Assembly: GCA_964651475.1 (NCBI GenBank)
Contig: CAZYXV010000008.1
Span: 89,580 to 153,579 of the forward strand
Length of the DNA stretch: 64,000 nt
Reading direction: 5' to 3'
Source of the DNA: JBGSMF01 sp964651475
GTDB lineage: Bacteria > Chloroflexota > Anaerolineae > Fen-1058
A program made the position numbers and the translations under genes. How positions within the stretch are numbered: position 1 is the stretch's first letter; the number at the start of each line of letters is the position of its first letter. Below the pieces are notes generated by a model, which saw nothing but the letters and a program-made list of their open reading frames with translations, was not told where the DNA came from and searched no databases. Below, piece by piece: positions 57,861-64,000 of the stretch.

Positions 57861-59153
57861 AAAAGTATGAGTTCCAACATCGCGCCGTTCAACGTCCTCA
57901 GAATGTTCGACGAATATACCCCATGCAATTTGGAATAAAAGGGGGGAACGATTATCAAGGTTAGATTCGGGCACAACCGCAATGTCACTTACCCAGGGAA
58001 CGATAATACCTGGCATCCCACGGAACGATGTGACTCTGACCCCTCTCTCGCCAGTCCAGTCAGGGTATACACTCCAATCCACCCTGGCCTTGAGACGGGA
58101 AAATATGGTATGGGCCAAGCTTGTCTCACCCTGCAGGCCTGATAATGCATGAGACCAGTCTATCCAACCACAATTGCAAGAATACTGATAATAGTTCTCA
58201 GATCCAAGTTCTCCTCTTTGTAGAAGTCTTTCTACACCCTCGCGGAGATCGCCAACTTCATTTATGTTTGCGGGTCGGAAACCTGAAGGATCAACAAGGT
58301 TAATAGGGTTACACTTTACATAGTTCCACCCGTTCATTGATCCTGGCTGTAGTATGTTTCCTGCCCACATATCCCGCGACAAGAAAATGCCCAGCCCCGG
58401 CTGATACATCCTCGCCCTGAGGAACACCAACCCCGTGGCCTCGTCGCGCATCTCCCCTGTGTACCCAAAGGGACTTCCACCATCCTCACCCAGCGGCACT
58501 CCGTATGGATCAAAACTGCGCGCCGCAATCACGTTGCCCGCCGCATCCATTTCTTGCCGCACGGAGTTGAGCCCATCCCGCCCGGAGAGGTAGGTCCATC
58601 CTTCGACTCCTCCTTCGGCTTCGCTCAGGATGCCGTCGCCGTCGTAACTTGCCAGGGGCGAGTCTCCCAGGCCATAGAGGTAGTAGGTCTTGTTGCTCGT
58701 TGCTTGCTTCTCGGCCAACACGGTTACGAGCGGCGCGGCCAGGTCGAGCAAGTATTTCGTCTTTACGCCATTGATGGTTTGCTTGGTGCGTGCGCCATCG
58801 CCGTTGTAGGCGGCGCTCCAGGTTAGGCCGGTTGCCGTGATGCCGGTCAGGCGGTTGGCCGCGTCGTAGGTGTAGTTCTTGCTGCCATCGCTGAGCAAGT
58901 TGCCGTTATTGTCCCAAGTATACGTCTGACCGTTCACGCTTGTCAAGCGGTTGGCGGCGTCGTAGGTGTAGGTAGTGACAACGGTATCCGTGATCGTCTG
59001 CGTGTAAGCGGTGCGGTTGCCAACCTGATCATAGGCATACTCGAACAACTCGCCAGTGGAATAGTCGGCCTGCGTCAGGCGGTAGAGCGAATCATAAGTA
59101 TACGTAATGGTGCGTACGAGAGTGGGCGGCGGCGTGCGGAAATCGGTCTCGTT
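57834..59153 (-). CDS. RHS repeat-associated core protein, 5'-truncated, with toxin-like C-terminus
   Basis: The frame is open from just after a TAG at 59154, with no ATG; a TTG at 59048 gives 404 residues. YD repeats (YTYDAANRLTSVNGQTYTWD, NNGNL, YNGDGARTKQ) and the RHS core (LGDSPLASYDG, RDEATGLVFLRARMYQPGLG, NPINLVDPSGFRP) are followed by a variable tail. That tail has DWTGERGVRVTSFRGMPGII and FQIAWGIFVEHSEDVERRDV, a candidate toxin domain, and is cut short by a one-base frameshift. A 36-base palindromic element is inserted in frame at 58597-58632. Its 5' end begins at exactly the same base as the second RHS copy. Confidence 0.8.
   Translation of the reverse strand, partial: NETDFRTPPPTLVRTITYTYDSLYRLTQADYSTGELFEYAYDQVGNRTAYTQTITDTVVTTYTYDAANRLTSVNGQTYTWDNNGNLLSDGSKNYTYDAANRLTGITATGLTWSAAYNGDGARTKQTINGVKTKYLLDLAAPLVTVLAEKQATSNKTYYLYGLGDSPLASYDGDGILSEAEGGVEGWTYLSGRDGLNSVRQEMDAAGNVIAARSFDPYGVPLGEDGGSPFGYTGEMRDEATGLVFLRARMYQPGLGIFLSRDMWAGNILQPGSMNGWNYVKCNPINLVDPSGFRPANINEVGDLREGVERLLQRGELGSENYYQYSCNCGWIDWSHALSGLQGETSLAHTIFSRLKARVDWSVYPDWTGERGVRVTSFRGMPGIIVPWVSDIAVVPESNLDNRSPLLFQIAWGIFVEHSEDVERRDVGTHTFPKRIYHPI
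58597..58632 (-). repeat. 36-bp palindromic insert in frame in the first RHS gene
   Basis: Runs CATCCT...AGGATG and holds CTTCGACTCC and GGCTTCGCTCAGGATG, the core wording of the 9556 and 46754 elements. The second RHS copy lacks exactly these 36 bases. It adds 12 codons (DGILSEAEGGVEG). Confidence 0.8.
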
Positions 59154-59170
59154 CTACTCCATCCAACGAG

Positions 59171-59245
59171 TGAATCACTGATGCACTGAGAAAAATGAGC
59201 ACACTGATTGTGCGTTTCAGTGTGCTCACCTCGCTCAGTGATTCA
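59171..59245. repeat. Nested palindrome upstream of the first RHS gene
   Basis: Outer arms TGAATCACTGA (59171-59181) and TCAGTGATTCA (59235-59245), inner arms GAGCACACTGA (59197-59207) and TCAGTGTGCTC (59217-59227), all perfect. No coding content. Confidence 0.7.
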
Positions 59246-59380
59246 GTGATTTTACCGGCTGGCGCTTTGCTCTCCCACAGGGACCCCCCTTTCCCGCTCG
59301 CTTTGCTCGCGGGACAGGCGGTCGCAAGACGGTTTGGGCGATACAGCAGGCGCACGCGCCAATTGCCTGTACCTGAGAGC

Positions 59381-60046
59381 CTATGGAGGCGCCATTGGCG
59401 TAGGTGTTGATTCTGGAATTGAAGTGGCTACAGGTAGCCACTCCTTGAACTGCCCCTCTTTTTCCCACCATTCTCGAACCGCAATAACAAGCAATGAATC
59501 ACCTTTGGCATTTGCACCATATCCAATTGAATCTGCACCCGAAATTTCTCCCGTAATTCGAGCTATTGCCATCGCAGAGTTAATAGCAAGTATCTTGTCA
59601 TCCAGAGCATCTTGTTTGTAGAGAATACTAGCTAGGGCAGGAACAGCCGTAGTGTCGCCTATCGCCCCCAGCGCCTTTGCGGCATTTCTTCGAATTTGTA
59701 TGCCATCATCATTCTGTAGAGTATCAATTAACGCCGGTATTGCTTGCCATGCACCCGGTCCAATTTTGCCCAACGCATCTGCGGTCACACGCCGAACCTC
59801 GTAACGATCGCTGCGGAGGGTCTTGATCAAAGCAGGTACCGCCGGTTCGGCCTTTGCCCCCATATTACCTAATGCCAAAGCGGCCGTAATATGTGCAGCT
59901 TCATTGTCACTCTGCAAAACAGCAATCAGTTCAGGTAAGGTCGCTGGCGGAGTAGGGTATTCGCTACCTTGAGTGGGAAAGCATCCCGTCAAACATAACA
60001 ACAAAAGCACTAGTGTTAACTTTTTTGCACACACGTTATGCCACAT
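59381..60046 (-). CDS. HEAT-repeat lipoprotein, candidate RHS immunity protein
   Basis: ATG at 60046 follows GAGAGGAGAGGTTC; 221 residues. The signal LTLVLLLLCLTGC has a lipobox. Four or five HEAT/PBS-type repeats follow: AALALGNMGAKAEPAVPALI, VTADALGKIGPGAWQAIPAL and AAKALGAIGDTTAVPALASI. The start is 30 bp after the stop of the second RHS gene, the classical place for an immunity gene. Lipid anchoring would place it outside the membrane, where an incoming or outgoing RHS toxin could be met. The immunity role is inferred from position and fold. Confidence 0.8.
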   Translation of the reverse strand: MWHNVCAKKLTLVLLLLCLTGCFPTQGSEYPTPPATLPELIAVLQSDNEAAHITAALALGNMGAKAEPAVPALIKTLRSDRYEVRRVTADALGKIGPGAWQAIPALIDTLQNDDGIQIRRNAAKALGAIGDTTAVPALASILYKQDALDDKILAINSAMAIARITGEISGADSIGYGANAKGDSLLVIAVREWWEKEGQFKEWLPVATSIPESTPTPMAPP

Positions 60047-60076
60047 GAACCTCTCCTCTCTCACGATGATCTGCTG

Positions 60077-61672
60077 TTATGGATGCGGGCCATTGAAGCC
60101 CCAATAGATCAATTTCGGTCCCTCAACATTACTCTCCATAAACCAAGTAAAATTCTTTTCGACAAATATTCCCTCGCTTTCCAACCAGTAAGCCTTAAAA
60201 TCGAATTCCCTTGCCCTACCTGCATCCGCCAGGGATTTTGCCCAGGCATCAGGTATATACACATTGAGTATGCTTAGAGGTATAAGCGGTGTTCTCTTGC
60301 CGGGAAACCATTCATATTTGTCTTTGATAGAGTAGAATGCAGTATAATTAATCATATACCCTTCAGTGGAACCGCCATAAGGATTACTACACACCTGTCT
60401 GCCTGTAGCTATAAAAGATCCATCTACAGCAAAATGCCCCCAGGCTCCCCAGTAGTCTACATTCCAAGGACGAATTCTCTCTTTACCGCCACCTTGGTAA
60501 TAGTGTGAATCCCCTTCAAGATCCGCGCGTGCCGTAAAAAAGATACTGCTACTAGGCTGCATGTAGTTGACCAAGAAATCGTGAAGTAGTGGGAATACAA
60601 TATCAGGTTCATCGGATGATGCACTTTCCCGAAAATACTTGGTAGCTCTCAAAATACCACCATCGGATGGCAATGGGTCGTGGGAATGCAATGGAAAAAC
60701 CATATCGCCACTGCCTTCTAAGAAGTGAAGCAACATCTTGGTCACTGTAGGGCACAACCCAGTACCGCGGCAAGTATATGCTATTCTATAGTAAATCTGC
60801 TCACGAGCATCCAGTATCGATTCTCGAGTATCCGAGCTCACGCTCCAAATATCTTGATTCGCCAATTTGCAAAGTTCGATGCCTCCCAAGAAAGGAGGCC
60901 AGAAACTACAATTGGTATTGGTTCCCAGATCTTCACCTTCCGCCCAGCGACCGCTAGGATCCGTGAGTAAAATAGGGTTATTGGCCGCATAAGAGAATCT
61001 GTGCAGTGTGTTGGGTCGAGATGGATTCCCATCCCAAGGGTCGGGAGAGAGAAACATTCCCAATTGCGGCTGATACATCCTCGCCCTGAGAAACACCAAC
61101 CCTGTGGCCTCGTCGCGCATCTCCCCCGTGAACCCAAACGGGCTTCCACCATCCTCACCCAGCGGCACGCCGTAGGGGTCAAAGCTGCGCGCGGCAATCA
61201 CGTTGCCTGCCGCATCCGTCTCTTGCCGCACGGAGTTCAGCCCATCCCGCCCGGAGAGGTAGCGCCACGCGCCATCGTAGCTTGCCAGGGGCGAGTCTCC
61301 CAGGCCGTAGAGGTAAGTCTTGCTGCTCGTTGCTTGTTTCTCGGCCAGCACCGTCACCAGCGGCGCGGCCAAATCCAGGGTATAGGTTATTGTTTCGACG
61401 TTGATGACTTGCCGCACACGCGCCCCGTCGCCGTTGTACGCAAAGCTGACGGCTGATTGCTGACCGCTGACCGCTATCAGCCGGTTGGCCGCGTCGTAGG
61501 TGTAGTCTTTTCTGCCATCATTCAAGAGATTCCCGTTATTGTCCCAAGTATACGTGTGACCGTTCACACTTGTCAAGCGGTTGGCGGCGTCGTAGGTGTA
61601 TACGGTCACAACGGGCGTGGTGATCGTCTGCGTGTAGGCGGTGCGGCCTGCCCGCCGAAGGTGGGTTGCCAA
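60077..61672 (-). CDS. RHS repeat-associated core protein with unknown C-terminal toxin-like domain
   Basis: 531 residues can be read in this frame, but the true frame starts further upstream and is broken by a 19-base insert at 61647-61665. YD repeats (YTYDAANRLTSVNGHTYTWD), the core (LGDSPLASYDGAWRYLSGRD, RDEATGLVFLRARMYQPQLG, NPILLTDPSGRW) and a tail of about 290 residues with no family that I recognise. The tail contains TCRGTGLCPTVTKMLLHFLE and HYYQGGGKERIRPWNVDYWG, then AWGHFAVDGSF. The core is nearly identical to the first RHS copy while the tails differ completely, as expected for polymorphic toxins. A HEAT lipoprotein follows. Confidence 0.8.
   Translation of the reverse strand: MATHLRRAGRTAYTQTITTPVVTVYTYDAANRLTSVNGHTYTWDNNGNLLNDGRKDYTYDAANRLIAVSGQQSAVSFAYNGDGARVRQVINVETITYTLDLAAPLVTVLAEKQATSSKTYLYGLGDSPLASYDGAWRYLSGRDGLNSVRQETDAAGNVIAARSFDPYGVPLGEDGGSPFGFTGEMRDEATGLVFLRARMYQPQLGMFLSPDPWDGNPSRPNTLHRFSYAANNPILLTDPSGRWAEGEDLGTNTNCSFWPPFLGGIELCKLANQDIWSVSSDTRESILDAREQIYYRIAYTCRGTGLCPTVTKMLLHFLEGSGDMVFPLHSHDPLPSDGGILRATKYFRESASSDEPDIVFPLLHDFLVNYMQPSSSIFFTARADLEGDSHYYQGGGKERIRPWNVDYWGAWGHFAVDGSFIATGRQVCSNPYGGSTEGYMINYTAFYSIKDKYEWFPGKRTPLIPLSILNVYIPDAWAKSLADAGRAREFDFKAYWLESEGIFVEKNFTWFMESNVEGPKLIYWGFNGPHP
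61647..61665. repeat. 19-bp micro-insert CCTGCCCGCCGAAGGTGGG in the second RHS gene
   Basis: Absent from the first RHS copy, where GTGCGG is joined directly to TTGCCAACC. The insert shifts the reading frame by 19 bases. Sister copies at 61909 and 61958. Confidence 0.85.
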
Positions 61673-61802
61673 CCCGGTCGTACGCGTACTTGAACCACTC
61701 GCCGGTGGAATAGTCGGCGCGCGTCAGGCGGTAGAGGGGATCGTAGACATACGCGATAGTGCGCACGACGGTGGGCGGCGGCGTGCGGAAATCGGTCTCG
61801 TT
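61666..61802 (-). pseudogene. 5' part of the second RHS gene, put out of frame by the micro-insert
   Basis: Reads NETDFRTPPPTVVRTIAYVY and DPLYRLTRADYSTGEWFKYA, then YDRVGN, directly matching the first RHS copy. Removing the 19-base insert restores one frame with the downstream RHS gene (111 bases, 37 codons). A TAG lies just upstream at 61803, as in the first copy. Confidence 0.75.
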
Positions 61803-61908
61803 CTACCCGTGCCGGGCACTACGCATCCGTTCCACGGGATGTGGATCTCCCTACGGCTTCGCCTGGGACTCCCTTTGGTCGCACCGCTGGCAGTTTGCCC
61901 AAGACGGC

Positions 61909-61927
61909 CTGCCCGCCGCAGGTGGGT
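61909..61927. repeat. 19-bp micro-insert CCTGCCCGCCGCAGGTGGG
   Basis: Sits between CAAGACGG and TTGGGGCGATAC. In the first RHS locus (59326-59342) the same flanks are directly joined (CAAGACGG-TTTGGGCGATAC). Confidence 0.8.
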
Positions 61928-61957
61928 TGGGGCGATACAGCAGCTGCACGCGCCAGC

Positions 61958-61976
61958 CTGCCCGCCGCAGGTGGGT
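61958..61976. repeat. 19-bp micro-repeat CCTGCCCGCCGCAGGTGGG, third copy
   Basis: Identical to 61909-61927 and only 30 bp away, after CACGCGCCAG. The matching part of the first RHS locus (CACGCGCCAATTG) lacks it, although similarity fades just beyond. Confidence 0.75.
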
Positions 61977-62015
61977 GGTAGGGTGTATCGGGTTGCATGC
62001 CAGTCACCTGGTGCG

Positions 62016-63229
62016 TAGGGTCATTCAGTTCTCGGGCAGGATGCCCAGGAGAGCGAGCAGCCCAGGGTTGCGCAGCCAAACGGCGGCAGGCGGCTGCGAG
62101 ATTGGTTTCGCCCGCAAGACGTAGGAGGCCAATGGCGGTGTTGCGTAGAGCCGCCATCACCTGCGGGATGCTACCGGAGCGCACCTGAGAACGATCTTCG
62201 TCAAAGGTCACATCCCGCACCCAGTGAGATTTGTTCTCGATGTGCCAGTGCTCTCGCACATAGTGGAGCAAGCGTTCTGGGTCAACGTGGAGAGGCAGGC
62301 TAGTGAGGCCATAGACGGTTTCCGTGCGTTGTTAGCCAGTCTTTTTGATCACGCTGGTACGGGTTAACTGGAAGACTTGGGCCAGGCCAGTTACACTAGT
62401 CATTCAAGTCCGTGCTGGTGATGATCTGGCGCTGTTCAATACGGCCGTGACCGATGTCCAGCGTCTCAGCGGGGGGCGTGGCGCATCGGGTTCAGGCGGC
62501 ATCTGAAACACCAGGGCAATATCGGCCTGCACCTGCGGCTGGTTACCCTTGGCCATCAGCACATAATCGCCGCCGCCCTCTACAATGGCTTGGGCGGTCG
62601 AGCGTTGGGTATGTATGGCATCCAAGGTGAGCACGCGCCCAGTGAGGACCAGGTCTTTCAGCATGGCTTGGGCCACCGGGATCTCATTGGCTTTGTCACT
62701 CACGGCCTGTTGCCCTAGGCTCAAGCCCAAGCGATGGCTGAGGACCAAGACCCAATGTGCTTCAGGGACGCCTTGTTGGGCACTGCCGCGCAAGCGTTTG
62801 CCATCTAGGGCAAGCCCCTCGGCTGCAGCATCCGCTGGCGGCAAGCTTGCCAAGACCCGCTCGGCCCAGTGATTCAAGGCGGCTTCAAACTGCGCCCGAT
62901 CCAGATGGCGAAAGACAGTGTGCAAGGTGCCCGCCAACGGCGTTTTCCCATGACGAAAACCCAGAGCGCGTGCCAGGGCTTGTCCATAGTTGCGTCCCCA
63001 TTCCGCTATCGCACCATAGCTGTGATAGCCACACAGGATCGCGGCGGTGGCTAAAGCCAAAATGGCTGCAAGAGGATGGCGCTAACCACGCGCCTTACGG
63101 AAATCAGGAATGGTAGCAAAAACCTGGATCAAGGGAATCGTTTGGGGAGCAAACATGGTTTCACCTCGCCAATCAGAATGGGCGCAGATCATGGCATCGT
63201 TTCCAATTTTTGAAAACTGAATGACCCTG
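62016..63229 (-). mobile_element. Degenerate ISAs1-family insertion sequence
   Basis: Ends TAGGGTCATTCAGTTCTC (left) and, on the other strand, CAGGGTCATTCAGTTTTC (right) are matching inverted repeats; length about 1.2 kb. The transposase stop overlaps the left end (GAACTGAATGACCC), as usual in this family. I see no target duplication, so one side was probably rearranged. Confidence 0.85.
62025..63156 (-). pseudogene. ISAs1-family transposase, broken
   Basis: ATG at 63156 starts MFAPQTIPLIQVFATIPDFR, with a TAG a few codons on. Then AAILCGYHSYGAIAEWGRNY, LALDGKRLRGSAQQG (first Asp of the DDE site), LTLDAIHTQRSTAQAIVEGG (second Asp), GGDYVLMAKGNQP and, near the end, EHWHIENKSHWVRDVTFDED (Glu region). 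Besides the early TAG there is a frameshift near 62475, a TAG after STDLND, a TAA before QRTETVYG and a further shift before LLGILPEN at the end. It cannot make an active protein. Confidence 0.85.
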
Positions 63230-63715
63230 GAGCTGACCATGGGCAGCCCACTGACCTACACCGTCGCGGGCAAGGGCAGCGCCTCGTTTTACGCCCCGGC
63301 TACAAGCGGCCTGGGTGTGGGCGGCCACTGGGTAACGTACACCGCTCAAATGCATTCAGGTGGGGCGTATGGCATTGGCGTGCAAGGCGCGGTGGTCACT
63401 GTGAACGGGCAAGAGTACACCGGCACCTTAGTGCTCGTCACTTCGGAGCCGGCGTCGCTGGCTGGCTTTGGCCACACACTCGCGCCCAACTTTGCCAATC
63501 GCGTGACCATCCAGGCGCAAGACGTCAAATTGCTCGCCGGTTCGGCGTCCGCTTCGAGCCTTGCGAAGGTTTTCGACCCTTCGCAAGGCTGGGTATCCTT
63601 GAGCGCTGCGGAGGGCCTGGCGCTTTCTGGCTACAGGATCTGCCGCTGCGCACGCCTGGTGCATTACGGATCAGACAAAGCAGCCTTTGTCTACGTCCGC
63701 TTTTGCGACGTGTAA
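63221..63715 (+). CDS. 3' part of an exported or surface protein, cut by the IS
   Basis: 164 residues are open, but the first codons lie in the right end of the IS, so the true start was lost. The product is Gly/Ala/Ser/Thr-rich and strand-forming (GSPLTYTVAGKGSASFYAPA, then GGHWVTYTAQMHSGGAYGIG, GFGHTLAPNFANRVTIQAQD, and LSGYRICRCARLVHYGS). It may be the last beta domain of a surface protein. A strong terminator follows at 63731. No family recognised. Confidence 0.5.
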   Translation: MTLELTMGSPLTYTVAGKGSASFYAPATSGLGVGGHWVTYTAQMHSGGAYGIGVQGAVVTVNGQEYTGTLVLVTSEPASLAGFGHTLAPNFANRVTIQAQDVKLLAGSASASSLAKVFDPSQGWVSLSAAEGLALSGYRICRCARLVHYGSDKAAFVYVRFCDV

Positions 63716-63730
63716 CTATCCGGCCCATGC

Positions 63731-63763
63731 AAAACGCCCCGGTGATTGCCCCCGGGGCGTTTT
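63731..63763 (+). terminator. Rho-independent terminator
   Basis: AAAACGCCCCGG (63731-63742) pairs perfectly with CCGGGGCGTTTT (63752-63763), with a 9-base loop and a T-tract. It lies 16 bp after the stop at 63715. Confidence 0.88.
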
Positions 63764-63775
63764 ACATTGAACGCT

Positions 63776-63861
63776 CTAGTACCCCACCATGAAAGTTTTG
63801 ATATGTTGGTTCCCACATATCGTGATGCTTTGCACTTGTCAAAACTTTGGCAGGGTACTAG
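63776..63861. repeat. Palindromic element, CTAGTACCC...GGGTACTAG ends
   Basis: Left arm 63776-63801 (CTAGTACCC, GAAAGTTTTGA) and right arm 63839-63861 (TCAAAACTTTGG, GGGTACTAG) are inverted with small gaps. The last TAG is shared with the next element. Confidence 0.65.
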
Positions 63862-63953
63862 CAGGTTGTCGGAGGACCCCGCTCAGGCCGCCGAGGACGG
63901 TGGCCCGCACGCGCCGGGGACGGCGCGTGGAGCATCTCTCCGACAGGCTGCTA
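63859..63953. repeat. TAGCAGGTTGTCGGAGGA palindromic element, complete copy
   Basis: Ends TAGCAGGTTGTCGGAGGA (63859-63876) and TCTCTCCGACAGGCTGCTA (63935-63953), with an inner GCGCGCC...GGCGCG-like stem. Best full copy of the family also seen at 47130, 7889 and 3964. Confidence 0.7.
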
Positions 63954-63982
63954 TACTGGGCGCGGGCACAATCTGCAATTTT

Positions 63983-64000
63983 GTTGTCATTGCGAGGGTG
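63983..64000 (+). repeat. Start of a TTGTCATTGCGAGG repeat, cut by the window edge
   Basis: TTGTCATTGCGAGGGTG matches the left inner arm of the nested palindrome at 38358-38370. Confidence 0.5.

Noticed and set aside
62016..63229. Active insertion sequence
   Set aside because: The transposase has several stops and frameshifts and no target duplication is visible.

Overview
The window looks like a chromosomal segment of a Chloroflexota bacterium, most likely Anaerolineae- or Caldilineae-like. The reasons are the high G+C content, many lipoproteins with long Pro/Thr linkers, WSPDG-type TolB beta-propellers, DUF2723 and GT-C-like membrane proteins, a chlI/chlD-type chelatase pair, a short Flp pilin, RHS proteins, and a great many small palindromic repeats. 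The taxon is an inference from gene content. I saw no rRNA, tRNA or CRISPR array.

Layout. (1) 1-20.3 kb, almost all minus strand: a secreted or lipoprotein hydrolase region. It holds three adjacent TolB-propeller lipoproteins (one with a zinc-peptidase domain), an SGNH esterase, an alpha/beta-hydrolase fused to an FGE-sulfatase domain, two class-C beta-lactamase-fold serine hydrolases, an Ntn-type amidohydrolase, an S9 peptidase, two CPBP membrane proteases, an alpha/beta-hydrolase with a CBM9-like tail, and several gene remnants. (2) 20.4-26.8 kb, minus strand: an ABC ATPase, a flavin reductase and a 1697-residue protein joining two oligopeptide-type permease domains to two degenerate M28 peptidase domains. 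(3) 27.1-36.1 kb, plus strand: a DDAH-like amidinohydrolase translationally coupled to four large membrane proteins, forming two pairs of paralogues that probably modify or build surface glycans. (4) 36.1-38.2 kb: a chlI-like AAA+ ATPase and a VWA chelatase subunit separated by a probable -1 frameshift site. (5) 38.7-46.9 kb: a six-GAF SpoIIE phosphatase, an M23 peptidase, a DUF3592 protein, and a GntR-SPFH operon. (6) 47.6-52.4 kb: a polyprenol-phosphate mannosyltransferase, a methyltransferase and a convergent pair of paralogous membrane proteins. (7) 52.5-56 kb: a NarL-type regulator with a DegS-like kinase, an orphan Flp pilin with its own promoter and terminator, and a TPR protein. (8) 56.3-64 kb: a fourth propeller lipoprotein, two RHS proteins with different toxin-like tails, a HEAT-repeat lipoprotein in the immunity position, a decayed ISAs1-family element, and a run of palindromes at the edge.

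Four observations stand out. First, a nine-A run followed by a perfect 8-bp stem lies exactly where chlI stops and the VWA frame opens. Second, an ABC permease carries two extracytoplasmic M28 domains that have lost most of their metal ligands. Third, comparing the two RHS copies shows a 19-bp micro-repeat inserted at two, probably three, sites in one copy and a 36-bp palindrome inserted in frame in the other. Fourth, several other palindrome families show target-site duplications or have become coding sequence, a start region or a stop codon. Together these suggest that small palindromic elements are or were mobile here and repeatedly enter genes, much as described for Rickettsia palindromic elements.
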